From positions 1 to 58,472 of the forward strand of contig JAVBLW010000015.1 in NCBI GenBank assembly GCA_031553215.1: DNA of 58,472 nt, in the 5' to 3' direction. The DNA is from JAVBLW01 sp031553215 (GTDB taxonomy: Bacteria > Bacillota_I > Bacilli_A > Acholeplasmatales > Anaeroplasmataceae). Under the pieces are notes generated by a model. That model was not told the DNA's origin and made no database searches. It worked only from the letters and a program-made list of their open reading frames with translations. Position numbers and translations under genes: made by a program. Of the stretch, positions 8,601 through 16,940 are shown piece by piece; positions within the stretch are counted from its first letter, which is position 1; each line of letters starts with the position of its first letter.

Positions 8601-9508
8601 GTTAACTTAGCAGCGAATCCGTCAGCGTCTTCTCCTCTTGAGTCTTCATTATTGAAAGAAGTACAGTTAAGAATTATATTATTAGAAGGCCATGTGTCAA
8701 TAGTAGGTTGTGCATTTCCGTTATAACGTGAAATTTGTAAACCTGTATCACGATTTTTTTCTAATACACAGTTTTCAATTAGGTTATTACTACTTCCAAC
8801 TAACATACCGTTGTCACCAGCATTATAAATATGTAAATTTTTTACATCATTATAGTCACCGACAAATTTCATTCCGGCATTAGCGTCGTTTTCAGCCATT
8901 GAACTGAAGTTAAGTTTTACTCCACCTTCTTCAGTATCTCCGATATATCTTGTTCTAGCGGTTGGACTACCATCAGCAGAAAGAACAATAGTTTCATTTA
9001 AGAAGTATTCACCATTTAAAAATTGTAAAGTTCCTCCGGCTTTTATTGTACGAGCTGCAGTATCTACATCTAATGGAGAATTTCTAGTTCCTGTATTTGT
9101 AGGTAAACCATCAGGAGAAGTATAAATTTTATCTAAAGGCGAAGCCCATCTAGCATATAAATTTAAATTTCCTGCAGGCATTTGAGAATAGTACATTTGT
9201 GCACTATACTTATAGTCAATATACCAACCATCAAATGTATACCCTTCTCTTTCAGGCGTTGGTAAAGTGATATCCATACCAGCATTTAATGCGATTGGGT
9301 CACAAATTCTAATCGAATGCCAATCTTCATCATCAGTGTCATAATCAAAACTTTGAAAGTTTATTGAGTAGACCGGTTTAGTAGGATCAACTACTGGACC
9401 AGATGGATCATCGGGGGTATTTGGTTTATTACTTTTTCCACAAGCTGCAAGTGCTATTGAGACAAATGCAACGAAGAACAGTAATAAAAAACTTTTTTTA
9501 TTTTTCAT
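5669..9508 (-). CDS. Giant lipoprotein with PL9-type pectate-lyase beta-helix, Ig-like and adhesin-type domains
   Basis: The 1279-aa exported lipoprotein has a signal peptide with lipobox LAAC (Cys23) and a Pro/Asp linker. An InlB/Flg_new-type repeat (GYTFDGWY...NLYARW) lies at ~90-122. Residues ~128-570 are a right-handed beta-helix opening YTSPDGLPTNTGTRNSPLD, with DADGFAAKLT, DDGWDLYAK and GNGFKLGGSG, the pattern of family-9 polysaccharide lyases; these cleave polygalacturonate by Ca-dependent beta-elimination. Bacterial Ig-like segments follow (~580-900). A second beta-rich repeat region with DIDMNGATW, GYFDGKFHKVSNL and GGLF resembles GLUG-type adhesin repeats (~930-1210). The order suggests a cell-anchored pectin-binding and degrading enzyme. 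It is monocistronic, with a cre site in its promoter. Activity is inferred from the fold. Confidence 0.85.
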   Translation of the reverse strand: MKNKKSFLLLFFVAFVSIALAACGKSNKPNTPDDPSGPVVDPTKPVYSINFQSFDYDTDDEDWHSIRICDPIALNAGMDITLPTPEREGYTFDGWYIDYKYSAQMYYSQMPAGNLNLYARWASPLDKIYTSPDGLPTNTGTRNSPLDVDTAARTIKAGGTLQFLNGEYFLNETIVLSADGSPTARTRYIGDTEEGGVKLNFSSMAENDANAGMKFVGDYNDVKNLHIYNAGDNGMLVGSSNNLIENCVLEKNRDTGLQISRYNGNAQPTIDTWPSNNIILNCTSFNNEDSRGEDADGFAAKLTVGENNIFDGCLSYWNIDDGWDLYAKVDSGEIGVVKILNCISYENGCTRRDDGTFYTPPSGADGNGFKLGGSGVPGQVIVDNCIAAYNYTMGFTDNSNPGIISITNCTSYNNGQKGNEAVKEYDNFNINRDGLKQNRNYYANLLSYYDDQYKDGFGSSNTRKTDEFNGSISNSIMYYNKNYYSISGPVMLQNDTSFTSSKYVQPYSYNSEGVFMASGDLSSFLEMGYNLHANVRNEDGSFNLGNQWKINTALLDTTKVDTNIGADLSKDSKSGYKHETLSTAVANETAIDVRIRECRDQLNLSVISSAIYTDIYLPKNVSGATVTWTSNNSLVTIDASGVKTYARLAQKISADTTVTLTATLTLEGKTLQKSFTVTIKKFDPRLGSISGIKDYTVLNTEDTPNYLDYKVFDYTTTSLVLTNGTDYNSTITITYTNLSGETTTVDTVGKEVGTYVVSYKFQIAGDNEYKTATSTITVRDSEDAIEVTSAKSRLGFIIDDQIELTTTVTYNTGTMYIVAVDNTTNAPTAQTIKDAYTNKTSFTGLVSEIKCVPVTQLTFSTTLSLNSNYTQDTSVQVYIVVDHPENGLGKVYLLSNVEPTESIATPQALYNALMVAGNSKKAYKLTADIDMNGATWVQNDTDGVTFQGYFDGKFHKVSNLNINIYAAKEGGGGLFFKADNAIIKNLALENIKADAVTGNASPTGKVAALVGLVKGTTTITNISVHNCFVNGAERTAGVVGQYSGNGDVGNGVLTISKVSVTSDMLNRNYQIMSQYNTNEGGKYVGGVIAHAQYNSPNTLIVEDCYVATWIVANNQFAGGIVGRIDPRWDNSTVTINRCFFAGSIQNSNSYIGGIIAGRQSGDLIITNCVSFPESLNGSSGGSILSTQMCVKLGVAPDFYYVMNDAIICENVYGLVPDPKPDDEPVDPDDVVVRPVYNGEARFVSEFKVNAGWQELGFDMENVWVLDTTSRIVLKLRCFQ

Positions 9509-9537
9509 TTTTCTCTTTCCTTTCTAAATCTATATAG

Positions 9538-9566
9538 ATTATATTATAAAACGCTTTCAAATTCAA
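9538..9566 (-). promoter_or_regulatory. Pectate-lyase promoter with a cre-like site in the spacer
   Basis: Read on the minus strand: TTGAAT (9566-9561), a 17-nt spacer and TATAAT (9543-9538). TGAAAGCGTTTTAT (9559-9546) inside the spacer matches the first 12 of 14 cre positions. A cre between -35 and -10 would let CcpA block transcription when preferred sugars are present. Confidence 0.65.
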
Positions 9567-9657
9567 GGAAAAATTAACTTTTTTCATTTCCAAATAAAGT
9601 AAAATAAAAATTAAAAAATAAAAAATTGTAGAAAAAAATTTTTTTTGTTGAAAAATC

Positions 9658-9803
9658 TTGCTTTTTTTAAATGAAATTTATATAATAAGAGAGAAATAGA
9701 ATTTAAGATAGTCCAGAGAGGCTATTAATCTGAAAAACGATATTAACTTTGTATTATTTTTGGGATAACTATGCTCTTTGGACACAAAGAGATTTTTTTT
9801 TGG
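9658..9803 (+). promoter_or_regulatory. pyr operon promoter and PyrR-type attenuator
   Basis: The promoter is TTGCTT (9658-9663), 17-nt spacer, TATAAT (9681-9686). The leader contains AGTCCAGAGAGGCT (9710-9723), the conserved PyrR-binding loop of Firmicutes pyr leaders. It ends in a terminator: CTCTTTG (9774-9780) / CAAAGAG (9785-9791) followed by a T9 run. Binding of PyrR-UMP to the conserved loop favours the terminator when pyrimidines are plentiful. pyrR is not in this window. Confidence 0.85.
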
Positions 9804-9818
9804 AGGAAATGAGAAATA

Positions 9819-10682
9819 ATGAAGGATTTATTATCACTAAAGTACTTAAGCAAAGAAGAAATAATGGATATATTAAATGATGCCATTTCTTTTAGAAATG
9901 GAAATGATTTTAAACTGTCTGGCAAAATAGTAGGAAATTTATTTTTTGAAAATTCTACTAGAACGCAATACTCATTTATAGTTGCAGAAGAAAAACTTGA
10001 TATGAAAGTCATTGCTTTTAATACAATGGGATCAAGTTTATCTAAAGGTGAAACTTTCTATGATACGGTTAAAACAATTGAATCTTTTGGAGTGGATGCT
10101 ATTGTAATCCGCCATTCAGAAAATCAGTATTATAATAGTTTGAAAAACTTAAAGTGTTCAATAATTAATGCAGGGGATGGAACAGGAGATCACCCTACTC
10201 AAAATCTGTTAGATTTACTTACTATCTATGATGAATATGGTAAATTTGAGGGATTAAAAATAATGATTGTTGGGGACATAAAACACTCAAGAGTTGCCCA
10301 TGGAAATGTTGAAATAATGGAAAGATTGGGTATGAAATGTTATATATCAGGACCAAAAGAATATATGGATGATACAGCAGAATATATCGATTTTGAAAAA
10401 GGACTTGAAGACGTTGATATAGTAATGATGTTAAGAATTCAAAATGAGCGACATGGTAAGTTAGTTGAAATGACTAACCAAGAATATTTAGAAAAACATG
10501 GTTTGACTCAAAAAAGAGTTAATAAAATGAAATCAACTGCTATAATTATGCATCCTGCACCTTTTAACCGCGGAGTAGAAATAGAAGATTCAGTTGTTGA
10601 ATGTGATAAATCAAGAATATTCAAACAAATGACTAATGGTGTTTATATAAGACAGAGTGTTTTAAAAAGGAGTTTATCATGA
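9819..10682 (+). CDS. pyrB: Aspartate carbamoyltransferase catalytic subunit
   Basis: This 287-aa enzyme joins carbamoyl phosphate and aspartate, the second step of UMP synthesis. The carbamoyl-phosphate loop FFENSTRTQ (~45-53) is the family FxxxSTRTR with the last Arg changed to Gln. Other key motifs are intact: SKGETFYDT, RHSENQY, DGTGDHPTQNLLDL, DIKHSRVAH, MMLRIQNERH and MHPAPFNRGVEI. It is a little shorter than usual (~300 aa), and no pyrI regulatory subunit is present, as in other Firmicutes. First gene of the operon after the PyrR attenuator. The stop TGA overlaps the pyrC start. Confidence 0.95.
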   Translation: MKDLLSLKYLSKEEIMDILNDAISFRNGNDFKLSGKIVGNLFFENSTRTQYSFIVAEEKLDMKVIAFNTMGSSLSKGETFYDTVKTIESFGVDAIVIRHSENQYYNSLKNLKCSIINAGDGTGDHPTQNLLDLLTIYDEYGKFEGLKIMIVGDIKHSRVAHGNVEIMERLGMKCYISGPKEYMDDTAEYIDFEKGLEDVDIVMMLRIQNERHGKLVEMTNQEYLEKHGLTQKRVNKMKSTAIIMHPAPFNRGVEIEDSVVECDKSRIFKQMTNGVYIRQSVLKRSLS

Positions 10683-11941
10683 TTACATTAAAAAATGGAC
10701 GAATTCTTTCAACTGATGGGTTTATAGAAAAAGATGTTTTGATTGAAAATGGTAAAATAGTCAAAATAGATAATAATATAAATCAAGGTAGAATAATTGA
10801 TTGTAAAAATAAGATAATTGCACCTAGTTTCATTGATCCCCATGTTCACATGCGTGAGCCAGGATTTGAGGCAAAAGAAACGATTAAACAAGGAAGCTTA
10901 GCTGCGGCAAAAGGTGGATATACAAAAGTATTCTTAATGCCAAATATAAATCCAAAACCGAATAATTTGGAAAACATTAATTATATTAATGACATAATTA
11001 AAAGAGATAGTGTAATAGACTCAATTCAATCAGGGACAATTACATTAAATCAAAGTGGACTTGGTAATGATCTTTCTGATATGGAAAGTATTGCTCCATA
11101 TGTTTGTGGATATTCTGATGATGGGAATGGTGTTTATACTTCAAGTACAATGTATGAAGCAATGAAGATTGCTAAGAAGGTTAATAAGCCAATAATCAGT
11201 CACTGTGAAGATAGAGATATGTTATTTGGTGGTGTAATTCACGAAGGTGAATTCAGTAAAAAAAATAATGTTCCAGGGATACCTGGTATAAGTGAAACCC
11301 TAGAAGTCGCAAGAAATGCAATTCTTGCACTTGAAACTGGTTGTCATTTGCATATATGTCATACTTCAATAAAAGAAACAATTGATATAATAAGATACTT
11401 TAAATCAGTTGGTTGCAATATTACATGTGAAGTATCTCCACATCATTTAACGTTAACAGATGAAGATATTGATATTAATGATGCAAATTATAAAATGAAT
11501 CCACCTCTTTCATCAAAGAAAGATGTTGAAGCGCTAATAAATGGTTTGATTGATGGAACAATAGATTGTATTGCAACTGATCATGCTCCTCATACAGAAG
11601 AAGAAAAAACTAGAGGCATCTTAAAAGCACCATTTGGAATAGTTGGTTTAGAAACTGCATTCCCTGTATTATATACAGATTTAGTAAAAACAGGGATTTT
11701 AAGTTTAGAATTTGTTTTAGACAAATTAAGTAATAGTGTTGCTAAAATATTCAAGTTGGATAATAACAATATAGTAGTTGGAAATGACGCTAATATTGTA
11801 GTTATAGATTTAGAAAAAGAGTTTGAAATAAATAAAAATGATTTTGTTTCAAAAGGTAAGAATACGCCATATCATGGCAAAAAATGTTATGGGCAAATAA
11901 ACCTAACAATATTGAGAGGAGAAATAATATATGAATTATAG
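10679..11941 (+). CDS. pyrC: Dihydroorotase (class I)
   Basis: This 420-aa zinc amidohydrolase closes carbamoyl-aspartate to dihydroorotate. Metal-binding motifs are present: DPHVHMREPGFEAKETI (~54-70), SHCEDRDM, CHTSIKET with CEVSPHHLTLT, and CIATDHAPHTEEEK (the catalytic Asp). The length is normal for the PyrC type I enzyme of Gram-positives. ATGA overlap with pyrB, and its 3' end overlaps carA by 11 nt, so translation is probably coupled. Confidence 0.96.
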   Translation: MITLKNGRILSTDGFIEKDVLIENGKIVKIDNNINQGRIIDCKNKIIAPSFIDPHVHMREPGFEAKETIKQGSLAAAKGGYTKVFLMPNINPKPNNLENINYINDIIKRDSVIDSIQSGTITLNQSGLGNDLSDMESIAPYVCGYSDDGNGVYTSSTMYEAMKIAKKVNKPIISHCEDRDMLFGGVIHEGEFSKKNNVPGIPGISETLEVARNAILALETGCHLHICHTSIKETIDIIRYFKSVGCNITCEVSPHHLTLTDEDIDINDANYKMNPPLSSKKDVEALINGLIDGTIDCIATDHAPHTEEEKTRGILKAPFGIVGLETAFPVLYTDLVKTGILSLEFVLDKLSNSVAKIFKLDNNNIVVGNDANIVVIDLEKEFEINKNDFVSKGKNTPYHGKKCYGQINLTILRGEIIYEL

Positions 11942-13031
11942 TAGCAAACTGGTTTTAAAAAGTGGAAAAGTTTTTCAAGGATTTGCAAATGCTTCAAAAA
12001 GTGAAGCAATAGGTGAGGTTATATTTAACACATCTATGGTAGGATATCAAGAAATCGCAACTGATCCAGGATATTATGGAAAAATAGTGTTAATGACATA
12101 TCCGTTAATTGGTAACTATGGAGTTAATGATGAGGATAATGAAAGCAAAGGGATCAAAATAGCTGGTTTCATTGTAAAAGAATATAATGATCTTCCCTCG
12201 AATTTCCGTTTTACTAAGACTTTAGCAGAAATGTTTGATGAAGCAAATACTCCAATTTTATCAGGATTTGATACAAGAGAATTATCTAATTATCTACGTG
12301 ATAATGGAACAGAACTAGGAATAATTGCAAATATTAATACTCCACTTGAAGAATGTATGGCAAAGTTAAATTCTTATGCAGAAAATAAAAACTTGGTAAA
12401 AGAAGTTTCAACTAAAAAAAGATGGATTTCTAGAGCTAAAAACCCTAAATTCCACGTTGTATGTTTAGATTTAGGAACAAAAACAAGTGTGATAAAAGAA
12501 TTAAATGATTTAAAATGTAATGTAACGGTTGTACCATATACAACATCATATAAAGAAATTATGGAATTAGAACCATCTGGATTATTAATTTCAAATGGTC
12601 CTGGTAATCCAGCGAATTATAATGAAATTGTAGAACTTATTAAAACTGCAAGTGGAAATATACCAATGATGGGAATTAACTTAGGACATCAATTAATTGC
12701 TTTAGCAAATGGAGCAAAAATTGATAAAACTAAATTTGGACATAATAGTACTAATCATGCAATAAAAAATTTGGATACAGCTAAATTACAAATCGTTAGT
12801 CAAACAAATCAATATACTGTAAATGCTGATAGTATCAAAAATACAGAACTAGAAATTACATATATGGATTTACAAGACAAAACAATTGAAGGTTTAAAAA
12901 ATGTAAAGAATTCTATAACAACTGTTCAATTTAATCCAGATTATGTTTTATCTCCATTAAATGCAGAAGAAGTATTTGGAGCATTTATTGAAAATATGAA
13001 AAATTTCAAAGGAGGAAAAAACAATGCCTAA
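11931..13031 (+). CDS. carA: Carbamoyl-phosphate synthase small subunit with a degenerate glutaminase triad
   Basis: The 366-aa product has a normal CarA N-terminal domain (MVGYQEIATDPGYYGKIVLMTYPLIGNYGVNDED, DTRELSNYLRD). The C-terminal class-I glutamine amidotransferase fold keeps its landmarks (LISNGPGNP, MGINLGHQLIALANGAK, KFGH, TIEGL, TTVQF). The catalytic residues are gone: the nucleophile Cys of GxCLGHQ is Asn250 (codon AAC at 12678), the His of HPE is Asn335 and the Glu is Asp337. The QNHGYAV segment is also changed (QTNQYTV). The protein likely serves as a structural partner of CarB without hydrolysing glutamine, so carbamoyl phosphate would be made from free ammonia, as in vertebrate CPS I, where the Cys is also lost. 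The frame is intact and its overlaps with neighbours are preserved. Confidence 0.9.
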   Translation: MNYSSKLVLKSGKVFQGFANASKSEAIGEVIFNTSMVGYQEIATDPGYYGKIVLMTYPLIGNYGVNDEDNESKGIKIAGFIVKEYNDLPSNFRFTKTLAEMFDEANTPILSGFDTRELSNYLRDNGTELGIIANINTPLEECMAKLNSYAENKNLVKEVSTKKRWISRAKNPKFHVVCLDLGTKTSVIKELNDLKCNVTVVPYTTSYKEIMELEPSGLLISNGPGNPANYNEIVELIKTASGNIPMMGINLGHQLIALANGAKIDKTKFGHNSTNHAIKNLDTAKLQIVSQTNQYTVNADSIKNTELEITYMDLQDKTIEGLKNVKNSITTVQFNPDYVLSPLNAEEVFGAFIENMKNFKGGKNNA

Positions 13032-16000
13032 ACGTACGGATATAAAAAAGATATTAGTAATAGGATCAGGACCAATTGTAATTGGTCAAGCTGCAGAATT
13101 TGACTATGCAGGAACTCAAGCTTGTTTATCTTTAAAAGAAGAAGGATATGAAGTAGTATTAATCAACTCAAATCCGGCTACCATCATGACAGATAAAACA
13201 ATCGCTGATAAAATATATATGGAACCACTTGATCTAGAATTTGTTTCAAGAATAATAAGAATGGAAAGACCAGACGGAATTGTTTGTACACTTGGTGGAC
13301 AAACAGGATTAAATCTAGCAGTTCAATTAGGTAAAAAGGGTGTTTTAGAAGAATGCCAAGTAGAAGTATTAGGTACTGATTTTGAATCAATTGAAAAAGC
13401 CGAAGATAGATTATTATTTAAGGAATTATGCCAAAGTGTTGGAGAACCAGTACTACAATCTGCTGTTGCTACTACGGTAGAAGATTCATTAAGAATAGCA
13501 AAAGAAATAGGATATCCAATTATTGTTAGACCAGCATTCACATTAGGTGGAACAGGTGGAGGATTTGCGGATGATGAGGAAGAATTAAAAGAACTTGCAA
13601 AACATGCCTTAAAATTATCACCAGTTACACAAATTCTAGTTGAAAAATCAATTAAAGGTTATAAAGAAATAGAATTTGAAATTATGCGTGACTATAATGA
13701 TACAACTATTGCAATTTGCTCAATGGAAAACATTGACCCAGTTGGAGTACATACTGGAGATAGTATGGTTGTTGCCCCAGCACAAACATTAACTACACAA
13801 GAATATGAAATGTTAAGAAATTCAGCTATTAAATTAGTTAGAGCGTTAGATATTAAAGGTGGATGTAATGTTCAATTTGCCCTAGATCCTCATTCATTTG
13901 ATTACTACTTAATTGAAGTAAATCCACGTGTAAGTCGTTCTTCTGCTTTAGCTTCAAAAGCTACTGGATTCCCAATCGCAAGAGTAAGTTCTAAGATAGC
14001 TATCGGTATGAATCTAGAAGAAATAGATTTATCAGGAACTTTAGCTTGTAATGAACCTACAATTGATAACGTAGTATGTAAAATTGCGCGTTTCCCATTC
14101 GATAAATTTAATTCAGTAAGTAGAGAATTATCAACTCAAATGAAAGCTACTGGAGAAGTAATGAGTATTGGTAGAACCCTTGAAGAGTCTTTCATGAAGG
14201 GTGTTAGATCAATGGAATTTGGTGTAAATCATATTTACATGAAAAAATTTGATAAAGTATCAACTGATGATTTAATGAAAGCTATTAAAACTCCAACTGA
14301 TGAAAGATTATTCCAAATTGGAGAATTATTACGTCGTGATGTTTTAGTTAAAAAGATATATGAAGCTACAATGATTGATGAATTTTTCTTAAGAAAATTT
14401 AAAAATATCATTGATATGGAAAAAGTATTAAAATCAGGAAAAATAACTGATGAAACATTAATCGCAGCTAAAAAATTAGGAATAAGTGATGCATATATTG
14501 CTGGAATTATGGGTATATCTGAATGTGAAATGTTCAAATTACGTAAAGAAAAAGGTATATTACCAGTATATAAAGTAATTGATACATGTGCAGGAGAATA
14601 TAAGAAAGACTTAGCTTATTTATATTCAACATATGATGGAGAAAACGAATCAATTGTTACTAAAAAAGAAAGCATTATGGTTTTAGGATCTGGTCCAATT
14701 AGAATTGGTCAAGGAGTAGAATTTGACTACTCTACAGTTCACGCTATTTGGGCAATTAAAGAAATGGGATATGAATCTATTGTTGTAAATAGTAATCCTG
14801 AAACAGTTTCAACTGACTATTTAGTAAGTGATAAATTATATTTTGAACCATTATTAATTGAAGATATAATGAATATCATTGAACTTGAAAAACCAAAGGG
14901 TGTAATTGTTGAACTTGGTGGACAAACAGCCATTAATTTAGCTGATAAATTACATGAACTTGGAGTTCCAATTATTGGTACTGACGTTCTTGCAATCGAA
15001 AGAGCAGAAAATAGAAAAGTATTTGAAGCATTATTACGTGAAATCAATATTCCTCAACCAAAAGGAAAAACAGTCCTAGATTTAGAAACAGGATTAAAAG
15101 TGGCTCATGAATTAGGATATCCAGTTCTAGTTAGACCTTCATATGTTCTTGGAGGACGTGCAATGCAAATTGTACATTCTGATGAACAAATCATTAGATA
15201 CTTAGAAAATGCATTTGAAGCATCTATTGGACAACCGGTTTTAATTGACAAATATATCATGGGTAGAGAAGTTGAAGTAGACGCAGTTTGTGACTTAGAA
15301 GATGTATTTATTCCAGGAATCATGGAACATATTGAAGGAACTGGAGTTCACTCAGGAGACTCAATAAGTGTATACCCTACAATTTCAATTGCTGATAGTG
15401 TAAAAGATAAAATCGTTGATTATACAATCAAATTAGGTAAAAGCATTGGAATTGTTGGATTATTTAATATTCAATTTATCGTAGATCCAAATAATGATGT
15501 ATATATCATTGAAGTAAATCCACGTTCTTCTAGAACTGTACCATTTGTTTCAAAAGCTACAGAATATAATTTAGCTAATATTGCAACAAAAGTAATGCTA
15601 GGAAAATCATTAAAAGAACAAGGACTATATACAGGTTTAGCACCAGTAGCTAAAAAAATATTCTATGTAAAGGCACCAACATTCTCTAACTCAAAAATTA
15701 AAGGATTAGATACATTGTTATCACCAGAAATGAAATCTACTGGAGAAGCAATTGGATATGATGAAAGCTTAAATAGAGCATTATATAAGGCACTTAAAGC
15801 ATCAAATATGAGAGTTGTAAACTATGGAACTATCTTAGTTACATTATCTGAATCAACAAAAGAAAAGACTTTACCATTAATAAAGAGATTCTATAACTTA
15901 GGATTTAATATTGAAGCTACTTCAGGAACTGCAAAATTCTTAAAAGAAAATGGAATTAAAACAAGATTACGTAAGAAAATTAGTGAAGGGTCTGAGGAAA

Positions 16001-16194
16001 TATTAGAAGCTTTAAGAAAAGGACATATTGCATATGTAATTAATACATCTGATAACCATAATGGAAATAAAGATGGATTTGCAATTAGACGTGTTGCAGT
16101 AGAAAATAATGTAACGGTATTTACATCACTTGATACAGTTAAAGCATTGCTTGATGTATTAGATGAAATAACAATGAAAGTTGGAACTATTTAA
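13024..16194 (+). CDS. carB: Carbamoyl-phosphate synthase large subunit
   Basis: This 1056-aa enzyme makes carbamoyl phosphate from bicarbonate, ammonia and 2 ATP. It has two homologous ATP-grasp halves, each opening with a VLGSGPI-type biotin-carboxylase-like N-domain: ILVIGSGPIVIGQAAEFDYAGTQA (~10-33) and MVLGSGPIRIGQGVEFDYSTV (~553-573). Each half has its Gly-rich ATP loop (RPAFTLGGTGGG; RPSYVLGGRAMQIV) and metal-binding EVNPR motif. A C-terminal MGS-like allosteric domain (~930-1050) follows. The length is normal. It overlaps carA by 8 nt and pyrK at TAATG. Unlike carA, I see no loss of catalytic motifs. Confidence 0.97.
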   Translation: MPKRTDIKKILVIGSGPIVIGQAAEFDYAGTQACLSLKEEGYEVVLINSNPATIMTDKTIADKIYMEPLDLEFVSRIIRMERPDGIVCTLGGQTGLNLAVQLGKKGVLEECQVEVLGTDFESIEKAEDRLLFKELCQSVGEPVLQSAVATTVEDSLRIAKEIGYPIIVRPAFTLGGTGGGFADDEEELKELAKHALKLSPVTQILVEKSIKGYKEIEFEIMRDYNDTTIAICSMENIDPVGVHTGDSMVVAPAQTLTTQEYEMLRNSAIKLVRALDIKGGCNVQFALDPHSFDYYLIEVNPRVSRSSALASKATGFPIARVSSKIAIGMNLEEIDLSGTLACNEPTIDNVVCKIARFPFDKFNSVSRELSTQMKATGEVMSIGRTLEESFMKGVRSMEFGVNHIYMKKFDKVSTDDLMKAIKTPTDERLFQIGELLRRDVLVKKIYEATMIDEFFLRKFKNIIDMEKVLKSGKITDETLIAAKKLGISDAYIAGIMGISECEMFKLRKEKGILPVYKVIDTCAGEYKKDLAYLYSTYDGENESIVTKKESIMVLGSGPIRIGQGVEFDYSTVHAIWAIKEMGYESIVVNSNPETVSTDYLVSDKLYFEPLLIEDIMNIIELEKPKGVIVELGGQTAINLADKLHELGVPIIGTDVLAIERAENRKVFEALLREINIPQPKGKTVLDLETGLKVAHELGYPVLVRPSYVLGGRAMQIVHSDEQIIRYLENAFEASIGQPVLIDKYIMGREVEVDAVCDLEDVFIPGIMEHIEGTGVHSGDSISVYPTISIADSVKDKIVDYTIKLGKSIGIVGLFNIQFIVDPNNDVYIIEVNPRSSRTVPFVSKATEYNLANIATKVMLGKSLKEQGLYTGLAPVAKKIFYVKAPTFSNSKIKGLDTLLSPEMKSTGEAIGYDESLNRALYKALKASNMRVVNYGTILVTLSESTKEKTLPLIKRFYNLGFNIEATSGTAKFLKENGIKTRLRKKISEGSEEILEALRKGHIAYVINTSDNHNGNKDGFAIRRVAVENNVTVFTSLDTVKALLDVLDEITMKVGTI

Positions 16195-16940
16195 TGAGTG
16201 TAGGACTTGCAAAAATTATAAGAAATGAATTAATAGCTATTGATACATATGAAATGGAAATTGAAGGATTCACTGAAAGTAAACCAGGACAATTTGTAAA
16301 CATTAAAACTGGTGATAATTCATTATTATTACGCCGTCCAATATCAATTAGTGAAATAAAAAATAATAGTATAGTAATTACTTATAAAGTTGTTGGAGCT
16401 GGTACGAAAGTATTAAGTGAAAAACAAGTTGGAGAGTTAATCGATGTGCTAGGACCACTTGGGAATGGTTTCCCATTGGTAAAAGGAAAAAAAGTATGTT
16501 TAATAGGTGGTGGAATTGGTGTTCCACCCCTTGTTGAAACTGCAAAACAACTATCTAAAGATAATGAAGTAATTGTAGTAATTGGGGCTAGATATAAGTC
16601 ACAAGTAATCTATGAAGAAAAATTAAGTAAATATGCAAAAGTATATGTTACAACTGATGATGGTAGTTATCAAAATAAAGGGAATGTAATTCAACTAATT
16701 GAAAATGAGTGTTTAGAATTTGATTTGTTTTATGCTTGTGGACCATCAGTAATGTTAAAATTTTTAGATTTAAAGTACCAAGGAAACAAAGAAGGTTATA
16801 TTTCTTTTGAAGAAAGAATGGCTTGTGGAATTGGAATTTGTTATGGTTGTATTTGTAAGCCAAAAGAATTAAAAGATGGATTCTTAAGAGTTTGTAAAGA
16901 AGGACCAGTATTTCCGTTAGGAGTGATTAAATATGAGTAA
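16194..16940 (+). CDS. pyrK: Dihydroorotate dehydrogenase electron transfer subunit
   Basis: The 248-aa FAD/[2Fe-2S] protein passes electrons from PyrD FMN to NAD+. The FAD domain has LLRRPISI (~44-51). The NAD-binding domain has GGGIGVPPL (~105-113) and YACGPSVM. The iron-sulfur site is ERMACGIGICYGCICK with a further Cys in RVCKEGPVF, giving the expected four Cys near the C-terminus. Its presence shows that PyrD is the NAD-linked class 1B type. Start overlaps the carB stop; it overlaps pyrD by 8 nt. Confidence 0.95.
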   Translation: MSVGLAKIIRNELIAIDTYEMEIEGFTESKPGQFVNIKTGDNSLLLRRPISISEIKNNSIVITYKVVGAGTKVLSEKQVGELIDVLGPLGNGFPLVKGKKVCLIGGGIGVPPLVETAKQLSKDNEVIVVIGARYKSQVIYEEKLSKYAKVYVTTDDGSYQNKGNVIQLIENECLEFDLFYACGPSVMLKFLDLKYQGNKEGYISFEERMACGIGICYGCICKPKELKDGFLRVCKEGPVFPLGVIKYE

